Part shown: in pieces, positions 1 through 9,547 of the stretch
How positions within the stretch are numbered: position 1 is the first letter of the stretch
How the letters are laid out: each line of letters opens with the position of its first letter
Assembly: GCF_900188445.1 (NCBI RefSeq)
Contig: NZ_FZOR01000022.1
Span: 62,001-126,000, forward strand
DNA from: Actinomadura meyerae
Lineage (GTDB): Bacteria; Actinomycetota; Actinomycetes; Streptosporangiales; Streptosporangiaceae
DNA: 64,000 bases
Reading direction: 5' to 3'
Translations under genes and position numbers: made by a program
The notes under the pieces: model-generated
Database searches by the model: none
Told to the model about the DNA's origin: nothing
The model's input: only the letters and a program-made list of their open reading frames with translations

Positions 1-468
1 GCGTACGCGCCGTACTCCGACCTCATCTGGATGGAGACCGGCACCCCGGACCTGGAGCAGGCCCGCAAGTTCGCCGAGGCGGTCAAGGCCGAGTACCCCG
101 ACCAGATGCTCGCCTACAACTGCTCGCCGTCCTTCAACTGGAAGGCGCACCTGGACGACGCGACCATCGCCAAGTTCCAGCGCGAGCTCGGCCACATGGG
201 CTTCAAGTTCCAGTTCATCACGCTGGCCGGCTTCCACGCGCTCAACTACGGCATGTTCGACCTGGCCCACGGCTACGCCCGCGAGGGCATGACCGCCTAC
301 GTCGACCTGCAGGAGCGCGAGTTCGCGGCGGCCGAGAAGGGCTTCACCGCGGTCAAGCACCAGCGCGAGGCCGGCACCGGCTACTTCGACATGGTCAGCA
401 CCGCGATCGCGCCCGACTCCTCCACCACGGCCCTCAAGGGCTCCACGGAAGAGGGCCAGTTCCACTGA
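1..468 (+). CDS. aceA: isocitrate lyase, C-terminal part (5' end outside window)
   Basis: The frame is open from base 1, so the gene starts upstream of the window; 155 residues are visible of a family usually about 430 long. Isocitrate lyase cleaves isocitrate to glyoxylate and succinate, the first step of the glyoxylate shunt, in the cytoplasm. The family's substrate-binding segment AYNCSPSFNW is intact, followed by a conserved FQFITLAGFHALNY stretch and the C-terminal STTALKGSTEEGQF tail typical of actinobacterial enzymes. A strong hairpin terminator follows 67 bases after the stop, so the transcript probably ends here. The shunt fits an organism that also carries methylmalonyl-CoA and acyl-CoA catabolism genes in this window. 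Confidence 0.95.
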   Translation, partial: AYAPYSDLIWMETGTPDLEQARKFAEAVKAEYPDQMLAYNCSPSFNWKAHLDDATIAKFQRELGHMGFKFQFITLAGFHALNYGMFDLAHGYAREGMTAYVDLQEREFAAAEKGFTAVKHQREAGTGYFDMVSTAIAPDSSTTALKGSTEEGQFH

Positions 469-535
469 TCCGCCCCGGCCGGCCGCGCTCCCGGGCACGG
501 CCGGCCCGTCCTTCCCGCCCCACCCCTAGGCCCCG

Positions 536-569
536 AAGGCCCCCGCGTCCCTACACCCGCGGGGGCCTT
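536..569 (+). terminator. intrinsic terminator hairpin after aceA
   Basis: AAGGCCCCCGCG (536-547) pairs perfectly with CGCGGGGGCCTT (558-569) around a 10-base loop. It lies 67 bases after the aceA stop and before the peptidase promoter region. There is no long T tract, which is usual for actinomycete terminators. Confidence 0.75.
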
Positions 570-715
570 ACGGTGTCCTCGGGCCCTCCGGGACCGCTCC
601 CGCCGCCCCGGTGACACGCCGGTGATCCGGCCACATGCGGCAAGTCACCTCGACAACGCCCGGTATTGGGCGCATCGTGAGCGCGCTAGTTGATCACTCC
701 GAGAGAGGATCCCTG

Positions 716-2236
<1,521 letters not shown>

Positions 2237-2250
2237 CCGGCCCTCGCGCG

Positions 2251-2285
2251 GAACCGGCCCCCGGCGCCCCGCCGGGGGCCGGTTC
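2251..2285 (+). terminator. intrinsic terminator after the M1 peptidase gene
   Basis: GAACCGGCCCCCGGC (2251-2265) and GCCGGGGGCCGGTTC (2271-2285) form a perfect 15-bp stem around a 5-base loop, 15 bases after the stop codon. It separates the peptidase gene from the ABC transporter operon. Confidence 0.85.
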
Positions 2286-2336
2286 TGTGGCGGAATACGC
2301 GGTAAGCGGTGCTCCGCCGCCCTAGCATTCCGGCAA

Positions 2337-3125
2337 GTGGGGGTCCTTCCGTGGGTGTGGTGGTACGGCTTCCGCCGGCACACCTCGTACCCGCTCGGCT
2401 CGCTGACCGAGGCGGTGACCAACACCCTGTTCGGCTTCATGCGCGCCTACGTGCTCCTCGCCCTGTGGACCGTGCGGCCGTCGCTCGGCGGGTACGACGC
2501 CGCCGACGCCGTCACCTTCTGCTTCCTCACCCAGGCGCTGATCGGGCCGGTGCAGGTGTTCGGCGGGATGGACCTCACCGAGCGCATCCGCAACGGGGAC
2601 GTGGCGATCGACCTGTACCGCCCGGTCGGGCTGCAGGGCTGGTGGTTCGCCGACGACCTCGGCCGCGCGGCCGGATCCCTGCTGCTGCGCGGCGGCCCGC
2701 CGCTGGTCGCCGGGGCCCTGGTCTTCCCGTTCCGGACGCCCGGCCCCGCGCACCTCGCCGCGTTCGCGGTGGCGCTGGTCCTCGCGGTGACGGTGGGCTT
2801 CGCGCTGCGCTACATGGTCGCGCTCGGGATGTTCTGGCTGCACGACGACCGCGGCCTGCAGGCGGTCACGCTCGTGATGTCGCTGTTCTTCTCCGGCATG
2901 ATCCTCCCGCTGGTCGTCTTCCCGGGGCGGCTCGGCGACGTCGCGCGGGCCCTGCCGTGGTCCGCGCAGGTCCAGGTGCCGGCGGACGTGTTCCTCGGCC
3001 GGCACACCGGCGCCGGGCTGCTCGGCGCGCTGGCGTTCCAGGCGGCCTGGGCGGCGGCGCTGCTCGCCGCCGGGGCGCTGCTGACGCGGGCGGCCCGCCG
3101 GAAGCTGGTGGTGCACGGTGGCTGA
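2337..3125 (+). CDS. ABC-2 type transporter permease (first subunit)
   Basis: This 262-residue integral membrane protein has about six hydrophobic segments and resembles the ABC2_membrane_6 (DUF990) permeases. It should form a heterodimeric channel with the next gene product and be powered by the ATPase at 3942. The start is a GTG at 2337. No Shine-Dalgarno sequence precedes it, but TAGCAT (2323-2328) sits 8 bases upstream as a possible -10 element, so the transcript may be leaderless. The 3' end overlaps the second permease by 8 bases, indicating translational coupling. Transporters of this build are mostly exporters, but nothing here identifies the cargo. Confidence 0.85.
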   Translation: MGVLPWVWWYGFRRHTSYPLGSLTEAVTNTLFGFMRAYVLLALWTVRPSLGGYDAADAVTFCFLTQALIGPVQVFGGMDLTERIRNGDVAIDLYRPVGLQGWWFADDLGRAAGSLLLRGGPPLVAGALVFPFRTPGPAHLAAFAVALVLAVTVGFALRYMVALGMFWLHDDRGLQAVTLVMSLFFSGMILPLVVFPGRLGDVARALPWSAQVQVPADVFLGRHTGAGLLGALAFQAAWAAALLAAGALLTRAARRKLVVHGG

Positions 3126-3936
3126 TCCCGCGGCCGCCGGGACGGTCCGCATGTACGGGCTGCTGGCCTGGACGTGGATCCGCGCGGCGGCGCAGTACCC
3201 GGTGTCGATGGTGCTGCTCGCCCTCACCACGGCGGCCGTCACCGGGCTGGACGTGGCCGCGATCGTGCTGCTGTTCGCGCACGCGCCGAGCATCGCCGGC
3301 TTCTCCGCGCCCGAGGTGCTGTTCCTCTACGGCACCTCCGCGCTGGCGTTCGGTATCTCCGACATCCTGCTCGGCACGACCGAGCGGCTCGGGCACCACG
3401 TCCGGCAGGGCACCCTCGACGCGATGCTGGTGCGGCCGGTGAGCCCGCTCGTCCAGGTCGCGACGGAGGAGTTCTCGCCCCGCCGGTTCGGCAAGCTCGT
3501 CCCGGCGGTCACCGTGCTGGTGTACGCGGTCGCCGCGGCGGACATCGGGTGGACGCCCGGCCGGATCGCGATGGTCCCGGTCATGGTGCTGTCCGGGGCG
3601 GCGATCTTCGGCGGGCTGTGGGTGCTGACCGGCGCGGTGCAGTTCGTGGTGGTCGACGTCCACGGCGCGGGCAAGTCGGTGACCTACGGCGGCGCGTTCC
3701 TCACCCAGTACCCGATGACCGTGTTCGCCCGGGACTTCGTGCGCGGTGTGACGTTCATCGTGCCGCTGGCGTTCGTCAACTGGCAGCCCGCGCTGTACAT
3801 CCTGGACCGCCCCGACCCGCTGGGGCTGCCCGCTGCGGCGCGGTTCGCCTCGCCGGCGGTCGCCGTGGCGGTGTGCGCGCTCGGCGCGGCGGCGTGGCGG
3901 GCGGGGCTGCGGCACTACCGATCGACAGGGAGCTGA
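3118..3936 (+). CDS. ABC-2 type transporter permease (second subunit)
   Basis: This is a 272-residue membrane protein of the same ABC-2 superfamily, with six predicted membrane segments. The GTG start at 3118 lies inside the end of the preceding gene; an internal ATG at 3151 is an alternative that would remove 11 polar residues. It contains the cytoplasmic segment ERLGHHVRQGTLDAMLVRPVSPL, typical of the loop after the first helix pair in these permeases. Together with the genes at 2337 and 3942 it makes a complete exporter operon. Confidence 0.85.
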   Translation: MADPAAAGTVRMYGLLAWTWIRAAAQYPVSMVLLALTTAAVTGLDVAAIVLLFAHAPSIAGFSAPEVLFLYGTSALAFGISDILLGTTERLGHHVRQGTLDAMLVRPVSPLVQVATEEFSPRRFGKLVPAVTVLVYAVAAADIGWTPGRIAMVPVMVLSGAAIFGGLWVLTGAVQFVVVDVHGAGKSVTYGGAFLTQYPMTVFARDFVRGVTFIVPLAFVNWQPALYILDRPDPLGLPAAARFASPAVAVAVCALGAAAWRAGLRHYRSTGS

Positions 3937-3941
3937 GGCCG

Positions 3942-4928
3942 GTGCCGATGATCGAGGCCGCGGACGTCGTCAAGTCGTTCACCGTCCGGGCGCGCGCGGG
4001 CGGCCTGCGCCGGGCCCGCCGGACCGTGCGCGCCGTGGACGGCGTGTCGTTCACCGTCGAGCCGGGCGAGTTCGTCGGGTATCTCGGCCCGAACGGGGCC
4101 GGGAAGTCCACCACGATCAAGATGCTGACCGGGATCCTCACCGCCTCGTCCGGCCGGCTGCGGGTGTGCGGGCTGGACCCGTCGCGGCGCCGCACCTCGC
4201 TCGCCCGCCGGCTCGGCGTGGTGTTCGGGCAGCGCACCACCCTGTGGTGGGACCTGCCGCTGCGCGACAGCCTGGCCCTCGTCCGGCGGCTGTACCGGGT
4301 GGAGGCGGCGGCGCACCGGGCCCGGCTCGCCGAGCTGACGGCGCTGCTGGAGCTGGAGCCGTTCCTGGACACCCCAGTCCGGCAGCTCAGCCTCGGCCAG
4401 CGGATGCGCGGCGACCTCGCCGCCGCGCTGCTGCACGACCCGGAGCTGCTCGTCCTGGACGAGCCGACGATCGGCCTGGACGTGGTGAGCAAGGCGACCG
4501 TCCGCGACTTCCTGGAGCGCATCAACGCCGAGCGCGGCACCACGATCCTGCTGACCACCCACGACCTCGGCGACATCGAGCGGCTCTGCCGCCGCGTCAT
4601 GATCATCGACCACGGGCGGCTGGCGTTCGACGGCGGGCTGGACGCGCTGCGCCGCACCGTGGCGGCCGAGCGGCTGCTGGTCGTCGAGCTGGCCCGGCCC
4701 GGCCCGCCGATCGGGCTGGACGGGATCCGGGCCGAGCGTGTCGAGGGGCCGCGGCAGTGGCTGCGGCTGCCGCGCTCGGCGAACGCGGCCGCGGTCATCG
4801 CCGAGCTGGCCCGGGTCCACGAGGTCCGCGACATCGCGCTGCGCGAGTCCGGGATCGAGGAGGTCCTCGCCGCGCTCTACCGGGGCGACCACGCGTACGG
4901 GCGCCCCGGGCGCCCGGTGGCGCCGTAG
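3942..4928 (+). CDS. ABC transporter ATP-binding protein (ABC-2 exporter)
   Basis: This 328-residue ATPase drives the two-permease exporter encoded just upstream. Walker A is GPNGAGKST (about residues 49-57), the ABC signature is LSLGQRMRG (from about 149), Walker B ends in D173-E174 (LLVLDEPTIGLD), and an H-loop TTHD follows. An insert rich in arginine (residues 15-28) precedes the core domain, and about 100 residues follow it. The start is GTG 3942, six bases after the previous stop; ATG 3948 is an alternative better placed behind GAGG at 3935-3938. The cargo is unknown. Confidence 0.9.
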   Translation: MPMIEAADVVKSFTVRARAGGLRRARRTVRAVDGVSFTVEPGEFVGYLGPNGAGKSTTIKMLTGILTASSGRLRVCGLDPSRRRTSLARRLGVVFGQRTTLWWDLPLRDSLALVRRLYRVEAAAHRARLAELTALLELEPFLDTPVRQLSLGQRMRGDLAAALLHDPELLVLDEPTIGLDVVSKATVRDFLERINAERGTTILLTTHDLGDIERLCRRVMIIDHGRLAFDGGLDALRRTVAAERLLVVELARPGPPIGLDGIRAERVEGPRQWLRLPRSANAAAVIAELARVHEVRDIALRESGIEEVLAALYRGDHAYGRPGRPVAP

Positions 4929-4929
4929 C

Positions 4930-4984
4930 GGCGTCCCCGTGGTGTCCCCGTGGCGTCCCCGCGGTGTCCCCGCAGTGTCCCCGC
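4930..4984. repeat. five-copy 11-bp tandem repeat after the ABC ATPase stop
   Basis: Five consecutive units of 11 bases (GGCGTCCCCGT, GGTGTCCCCGT, GGCGTCCCCGC, GGTGTCCCCGC, AGTGTCCCCGC) begin 2 bases after the stop codon; a sixth degenerate unit runs to 4995. The array lies in the gap between convergent genes. It looks like slippage-prone sequence rather than a binding array. Confidence 0.8.
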
Positions 4985-5007
4985 CGCGTCCCGGGCGGGC
5001 GGCCGCC

Positions 5008-5493
5008 TCAGCGGACGCGGCCGCCGCGCTCCATCGACTGGTAGAAGTCGATGTCGGCGGCGTCGTCGTCGCGTTCGGAGCTCCAGCGGCGCGGCGCCCA
5101 CGACGGCATCAGCAGCGCGAGGCCCATCATCGCGTACAGGCCGGAGCCGAGCAGCATGCGCAGCCCGGCGTCCAGGTCCCCCGCCGGCGGCACCCGGCCG
5201 GGCAGGTCGAGGACGGCGCCGGGGTCCACCAGGAAGTAGCCGGACAGGCCGAGCAGCGCGAGCGCCGGCACCAGCGAGACCAGCGGCGACGCCCAGCGCG
5301 CGACGATGATCACGCCCATCACCAGCCCGACGGCGGCCAGCAGGGCGAACGCTCCGTAGATGCGGGTGCGGTCGGTGATCTCCTGCCCGGTGCCGTCGAA
5401 GGACCGGCCGGCCTGGACGTAGCCCCAGGCCGCGCCGTACAGCAGCGCCGGGGTCAGCAGGACGCCGAGGACGAAGCCGAACGCGTGGCGCAC
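5008..5493 (-). CDS. small integral membrane protein of unknown function
   Basis: This 161-residue protein has four clear hydrophobic segments (about residues 5-23, 46-65, 70-88 and 113-130) and a charged C-terminal tail with ERDDDAADIDFYQSME. I do not recognise a named family, although similar four-helix proteins of this length are common in actinomycetes. The start is GTG at 5493. Another frame gives a longer open reading frame over the same DNA, but its arginine-proline-rich product shows it is only a GC shadow. The gene converges with the ABC transporter operon. Confidence 0.7.
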   Translation of the reverse strand: MRHAFGFVLGVLLTPALLYGAAWGYVQAGRSFDGTGQEITDRTRIYGAFALLAAVGLVMGVIIVARWASPLVSLVPALALLGLSGYFLVDPGAVLDLPGRVPPAGDLDAGLRMLLGSGLYAMMGLALLMPSWAPRRWSSERDDDAADIDFYQSMERGGRVR

Positions 5494-5735
5494 CGCGCAT
5501 CACATCCATTCACGCGCGCCCGCCCGCCGGGCGCGCAGGTATCCGGTAGCGCCCCCAATCACAACATGCGAGTCGGGCATAGCGCAGTAAATCAACTCAG
5601 ATGACCTTGTCCGGGACCGCCCCTGGCGAGGCCCGCACCCGGTCGGAGCGGATGACCGTTTCTTGGTGGTTCGTTTTGAACGCCATTGATAGGGCATCGC
5701 GGTTCCATCCTGTCCGACGCACGCTGGAGGAGACC

Positions 5736-6437
5736 ATGTCGACCGCGATATGGGTCGTCATCGCCGTAATCGCCGTCGCCGCCGTCGTGGCCGCGGTTCA
5801 CCTGGCCCGCACCAGGTCCCGGACGCGGCGGCTCAAGGGGCGGTTCGGCCCCGAGTACGACCGGGCCGTGCGGGACGCGGGCGGCCGCTCGGCGGCCGAA
5901 CGGGAGCTGCTCTCCCGCGAGCGGCGCCACGAGGAGCTGGAGCTGCGGGAGCTGGACCCGGGCAAGCGCGAGCAGTACCACGAGCAGTGGGTCCGCGTTC
6001 AGGAGCGGTTCGTCGACACGCCGGCCGCGGCGGTCGAGCAGGCCGACGGGCTCGTCACGATCGTGATGGGCGAGCGCGGCTACCCCACGCAGGGGTTCGA
6101 GGACAAGGCCGCCCACCTGTCCGTGGAGCACGGCCGCACGCTGGAGCACTACCGGCGGGCCCACGCGATCAGCGGCAAGGCCGCGTCCAACGAGGCGTCC
6201 ACCGAGGACCTGCGGCAGGCCATGGTCCACTACCGCGCCCTGTTCGAGGAGCTCCTCGCCGCGCCCGGCCACGGCCGGACCGGCCACGCACCCGCCGACC
6301 ACGCACGGGACGGGCACGCAGCCGACCACGAGCGGACCGGTCACGAGCGGACCGGCCACGAGCGGGTGGGCCGGCACGCCGCCGGCGGCCCCGCGCCCGA
6401 GGCGCAGACCCCCACCACCCGGACCCCGAGGAGCTGA
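5736..6437 (+). CDS. membrane-anchored protein of unknown function with a domain shared with the next gene
   Basis: This 233-residue protein has one N-terminal membrane helix (residues 3-23) followed by a basic stretch, a charged alpha-helical region and a soluble domain around W85, V88, Q89, F92, V93, D94 and A103-D104. The same W-x-x-V-Q-x-x-F-V-D-x-P pattern occurs in the next protein. The last 50 residues are low complexity and rich in His, Gly and Arg (repeated GHERT units). The ATG at 5736 has a strong GGAGGAG (5726-5732). No function is assigned; the domain looks like a helical bundle exposed at the membrane. Confidence 0.75.
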   Translation: MSTAIWVVIAVIAVAAVVAAVHLARTRSRTRRLKGRFGPEYDRAVRDAGGRSAAERELLSRERRHEELELRELDPGKREQYHEQWVRVQERFVDTPAAAVEQADGLVTIVMGERGYPTQGFEDKAAHLSVEHGRTLEHYRRAHAISGKAASNEASTEDLRQAMVHYRALFEELLAAPGHGRTGHAPADHARDGHAADHERTGHERTGHERVGRHAAGGPAPEAQTPTTRTPRS

Positions 6438-6443
6438 CCCCCG

Positions 6444-7031
6444 ATGAAGCACATGCGGCACGATGGACGGGCCCCGGCCCAGGGCGGGTCCGGCGACACC
6501 CGCGTCGCCGGTACCGCACCGGAGACCCCCGTGACGGACGCACCGCAACCGGTGCCCGACACCTCCCCCGACCCGATGCCGGCCCTGGCCCCCGAACCCC
6601 CGGCGGCCTCCGGCCCGACGGCGCCCCCCGAGCCCACCGAGTCATCCGAGTCAGCCGAGCTCACCGGCCCGACCGACCCCACCGGCACGGCCGCGCCCAC
6701 CGACCAGGCCGCACCCGCCGACCAGGCCGCACCCACCGCGGCCTCCGGGCCCGCCGCGGGCACGGAGAGGCTGTTCGACCCGGCCGAGGCCGAGCGGTTC
6801 CGGGAGCGCTGGCACGAGGTGCAGTCCGCGTTCGTCGACGACCCGGGCGGCGCGGTCCGCCGGGCGGACGAGCTGGCCGCCGAGGCCGCCGAGGCCCTCG
6901 GCCGCGCGCTCGCCGCGCGCCGCCGGTCGCTGTCGGACGGCCTGGACGGCGGCGCGGGCGCCGACACCGAGCGCCTCAGGCTGGCGCTGCGCGGCTACCG
7001 GGACCTGCTGGACCGCGTCTGCGCCGGGTGA
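6444..7031 (+). CDS. protein of unknown function, paralogue of the preceding gene's soluble domain
   Basis: This 195-residue protein has no membrane segment. Residues from about 22 to 108 are a disordered Pro/Ala/Thr/Glu-rich region with repeated TDQAAPADQAAP units. Residues from about 112 to 190 carry the W-x-x-V-Q-x-x-F-V-D-D-P domain that also occurs in the upstream protein. It begins 6 bases after the upstream stop, so the two are co-transcribed and may act together. Duplication of a domain, one copy anchored and one soluble, is the main thing visible. Confidence 0.7.
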   Translation: MKHMRHDGRAPAQGGSGDTRVAGTAPETPVTDAPQPVPDTSPDPMPALAPEPPAASGPTAPPEPTESSESAELTGPTDPTGTAAPTDQAAPADQAAPTAASGPAAGTERLFDPAEAERFRERWHEVQSAFVDDPGGAVRRADELAAEAAEALGRALAARRRSLSDGLDGGAGADTERLRLALRGYRDLLDRVCAG

Positions 7032-7055
7032 CGGCGCGCGGTCCGCGACCCCGCG

Positions 7056-7088
7056 GTGCCCGCCCCGGACGCGGTCCGGGGCGGGCAC
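7056..7088 (+). terminator. intrinsic terminator after the paralogous pair
   Basis: GTGCCCGCCCCGGA (7056-7069) pairs perfectly with TCCGGGGCGGGCAC (7075-7088) around a 5-base loop, 25 bases after the stop. Confidence 0.85.
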
Positions 7089-7158
7089 GTCTCGTCAGAC
7101 GGGCGTCGAGGGTGAATACTGAATCTCGTTCGGTAACCCCCTGAGCGGAGGATCAACG

Positions 7159-8568
7159 GTGTCCGAGACCTTCTCGATGACCATCGACGGCGCGGCGGCC
7201 GACGCGCCCGGCACCTTCGGGGTGATCAATCCGGCGACCGGCGAGGTGGCCGAGCAGGCGCCCGACGCCTCCCGGGAGCAGCTCGACGCGGCGATGGCCG
7301 CGGCGCAGGCGGCCTACGCGGACTGGCGCCGCGACGAGGCCGCGCGGCGCAAGGCGCTGCAGGCGGCGGCCGACGTCCTGTTCGCCCGGTCCGAGGAGAT
7401 CGGGCGCATCCTCACCCTGGAGCAGGGCAAGCCGCTCGCCGACGGGACCATGGAGGTCGTCGGCGCCGGGGTGTGGCTGAAGTACTTCGCCGACCTGGAG
7501 CTGCCCCGCGAGGTCATCCAGGACGACGACAACGCGCTGGTCGAGGTCGTCCGCCGCCCGATGGGCGTCGTCGCGGCGATCACCCCGTGGAACTTCCCGC
7601 TGCTGCTCGCGGTGTGGAAGATCGCCCCGGCGCTGCTCGCGGGCAACACGATGGTCCTCAAGCCGTCCCCGTTCACCCCGCTGTCCAGCCTGAAGCTCGG
7701 CGAGGTGCTGCGGGACGTGCTGCCGCCCGGCGTGCTGAACGTCGTCACCGGCGGCGACGACCTCGGCGCCTGGATGACCTCGCACGACGTCCCGCGCAAG
7801 ATCAGCTTCACCGGCAGCGTGGCGACCGGCAAGCGCGTCGCCGCGGCCGCGGCCCCCGACCTCAAGCGCGTCACGCTGGAGCTCGGCGGCAACGACCCGG
7901 CGATCCTGCTGGACGACGCCGACCCGGCCGCGGTCGCCGACCGGCTGTTCGGCGCGGCGTTCCAGAACAACGGCCAGGTCTGCTCGGCGATCAAGCGCGT
8001 GTACGTGCCGGAGGCGCTCTACGGCGACGTGGTGGACGCCCTCGCCGAGCGGGCGAGGTCCGCCAAGGTCGGCAACGGCATGGACGAGGGCGTCCAGTAC
8101 GGGCCGGTCAACAACAAGCCGCAGTACGAGCGGGTGTCGGAGCTGGTCGCCGACGCGCTCGCGGGCGGCGCCCGCGCCGCCGCCGGCGGAAAGCCGATCG
8201 ACGGCCCCGGCTACTTCTTCGAGCCGACGATCCTCGCCGACGTCTCCGACGGCACCCGGATCGTGGACGAGGAGCAGTTCGGCCCCGCGCTGCCCATCGT
8301 GAAGTACACCGACCTGGAGGACGCGCTCGCCCGCGCCAACGGCACCCACTTCGGGCTGTCGGGTTCGGTGTGGGGCACCGACACCGACCGCGCCGCCGAG
8401 GTCGCCGGGCGGCTGGAGTGCGGCACCGCGTGGGTCAACACGCACCTGGCGCTCTCCCCCAGCCAGCCGTTCGGCGGGTTCAAGTGGAGCGGCGTCGGCG
8501 TCGAGAACGGGCCGTGGGGCCTGTACGGCTTCACCGAGCTGCAGGTGATCCACCGCTCTAAGCTCTGA
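7159..8568 (+). CDS. NAD(P)-dependent aldehyde dehydrogenase
   Basis: This 469-residue cytoplasmic enzyme should oxidise an aldehyde to the carboxylic acid. The catalytic set is complete: N145 in TPWNFPL, E241 in LELGGNDP and the nucleophile C275 in NNGQVCS. Length and motifs match the main ALDH superfamily; the closest patterns are broad-substrate or betaine/aminobutyraldehyde-type enzymes, and I cannot name the substrate. The start is GTG 7159 behind CGGAGGA (7146-7152). It is monocistronic, framed by terminators at 7056 and 8577. Confidence 0.92.
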   Translation: MSETFSMTIDGAAADAPGTFGVINPATGEVAEQAPDASREQLDAAMAAAQAAYADWRRDEAARRKALQAAADVLFARSEEIGRILTLEQGKPLADGTMEVVGAGVWLKYFADLELPREVIQDDDNALVEVVRRPMGVVAAITPWNFPLLLAVWKIAPALLAGNTMVLKPSPFTPLSSLKLGEVLRDVLPPGVLNVVTGGDDLGAWMTSHDVPRKISFTGSVATGKRVAAAAAPDLKRVTLELGGNDPAILLDDADPAAVADRLFGAAFQNNGQVCSAIKRVYVPEALYGDVVDALAERARSAKVGNGMDEGVQYGPVNNKPQYERVSELVADALAGGARAAAGGKPIDGPGYFFEPTILADVSDGTRIVDEEQFGPALPIVKYTDLEDALARANGTHFGLSGSVWGTDTDRAAEVAGRLECGTAWVNTHLALSPSQPFGGFKWSGVGVENGPWGLYGFTELQVIHRSKL

Positions 8569-8576
8569 GCGGGACC

Positions 8577-8619
8577 GACGGGTACGGGCCCGGCGCCGGA
8601 CGCCGGGCCCGTACCCGTC
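8577..8619 (+). terminator. intrinsic terminator after the aldehyde dehydrogenase gene
   Basis: A perfect 19-bp stem (GACGGGTACGGGCCCGGCG at 8577-8595 with its complement at 8601-8619) closes on the 5-base loop CCGGA. It starts 8 bases after the stop and is the longest perfect stem seen in the window. Confidence 0.92.
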
Positions 8620-8761
8620 TCCGCCGCGTAGTGCATGAGCGGAAAGTCACGACTTCGAGTCCGGAAAGTGACATGGCCACTACTAGCGGTCGGCGTCCGG
8701 AATGGCACACTTTTTTGTGCGGGGGCCGTGGAGTAGGCACCGCGACCTGTGAGGGAGCCGC

Positions 8762-9511
8762 ATGCACACCTGGGACGTCATGCGCCAGGACGATCTCGGC
8801 AACACCTTCCGGGTGGCCGCCCACGACTCGCGCATCGCGGCGCTCGCGCAGGTCCTGGTGCTGGAGAGCGGCGTCCCGCACAAGCAGTCGTACTGGGTGG
8901 AGGGGCCGGCCGAGCCCGCCGTCCGCACCAACCGCGACCTGTACCTGGTCTTCCTGCACCTCGGCCAGGAGGCCCGCGCGGCGTCCTGGTCGCTGTCGGC
9001 GTTCCTGCGCTCGCTGTGGAAGGTCGGCGCTCCGCTGAGTGACCGGTCCCGGCTGGAGCCCGACGACGTCGCGGCGATGTTCGCCGCCGCGTCCACCACC
9101 CCGCCCGCCGACTTCGACCCCGCCTGGACGGGCAAGGACCTCTCGCTCCCCGGCCCCGAGCCGGACGGGTACGCCGACTGGGAGCGGGTCCTGCTGTCGC
9201 AGATCGCCGACCTGGAGGACTTCCTCGCCCACCCGCCGGGGCCGCGGGCCCGGTTCGGCGCCGACGCGCCCCGGCCGCCGGGCTCGGGCGCCCGCGCCAC
9301 CCCGGCCCGCTGGTACAACTTCGACCCGGCGACGTACCTGGAGTGCGCGGTCGCGGGCAGCCTCGGCGGCTGGGACGCCGCCGACGGCGCCCGGGTGCCG
9401 CTGCCGCCCCGTCCCGGGGAGCCCCCGGCCCGCTCCTACGTCCGCCCGATCACGACCATGACCTGGGGCGACCTCGCGCGGATCGCGGTGTGCGGCCAGA
9501 TGTACGAGTAG
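8762..9511 (+). CDS. protein of unknown function with an N-terminal SPOR-like segment
   Basis: This 249-residue soluble protein starts with WDVMRQDDLGNTFRVA and SGVPHKQSYWVEG, which resembles the short SPOR-like domain proteins of actinomycetes (tentative). The C-terminal half has WYNFDPATYLECA and a closing TMTWGDLARIAVCGQMYE, a pattern I do not recognise. The ATG at 8762 follows GAGGGA (8751-8756). The gene is followed after 36 bases by an AraC regulator and may be in an operon with it. The 193-base upstream region contains two related CGGAAAGT(C/G)A repeats (8640 and 8661) that could be regulatory. Confidence 0.6.
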   Translation: MHTWDVMRQDDLGNTFRVAAHDSRIAALAQVLVLESGVPHKQSYWVEGPAEPAVRTNRDLYLVFLHLGQEARAASWSLSAFLRSLWKVGAPLSDRSRLEPDDVAAMFAAASTTPPADFDPAWTGKDLSLPGPEPDGYADWERVLLSQIADLEDFLAHPPGPRARFGADAPRPPGSGARATPARWYNFDPATYLECAVAGSLGGWDAADGARVPLPPRPGEPPARSYVRPITTMTWGDLARIAVCGQMYE

Positions 9512-9547
9512 GCGGTTCCGTCGGCCCCGCGTGGTAGGACTGGGAGC

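Noticed and set aside
4930..4995. CRISPR-like array
   Set aside because: The 11-bp units follow each other without spacers and no cas gene is near; the same holds for the other tandem repeats.
5494..5735. A promoter or RNA in the relatively AT-rich 241-base gap
   Set aside because: There are AT-rich patches such as GTAAATCAACTCAG, but no convincing -35/-10 pair, hairpin or RNA fold that I could support.
8705..8720. GCACA-CTTTTT-TGTGC as a terminator
   Set aside because: A 5-bp stem with the T run in the loop is too weak, and the 19-bp stem at 8577 already ends the previous gene.
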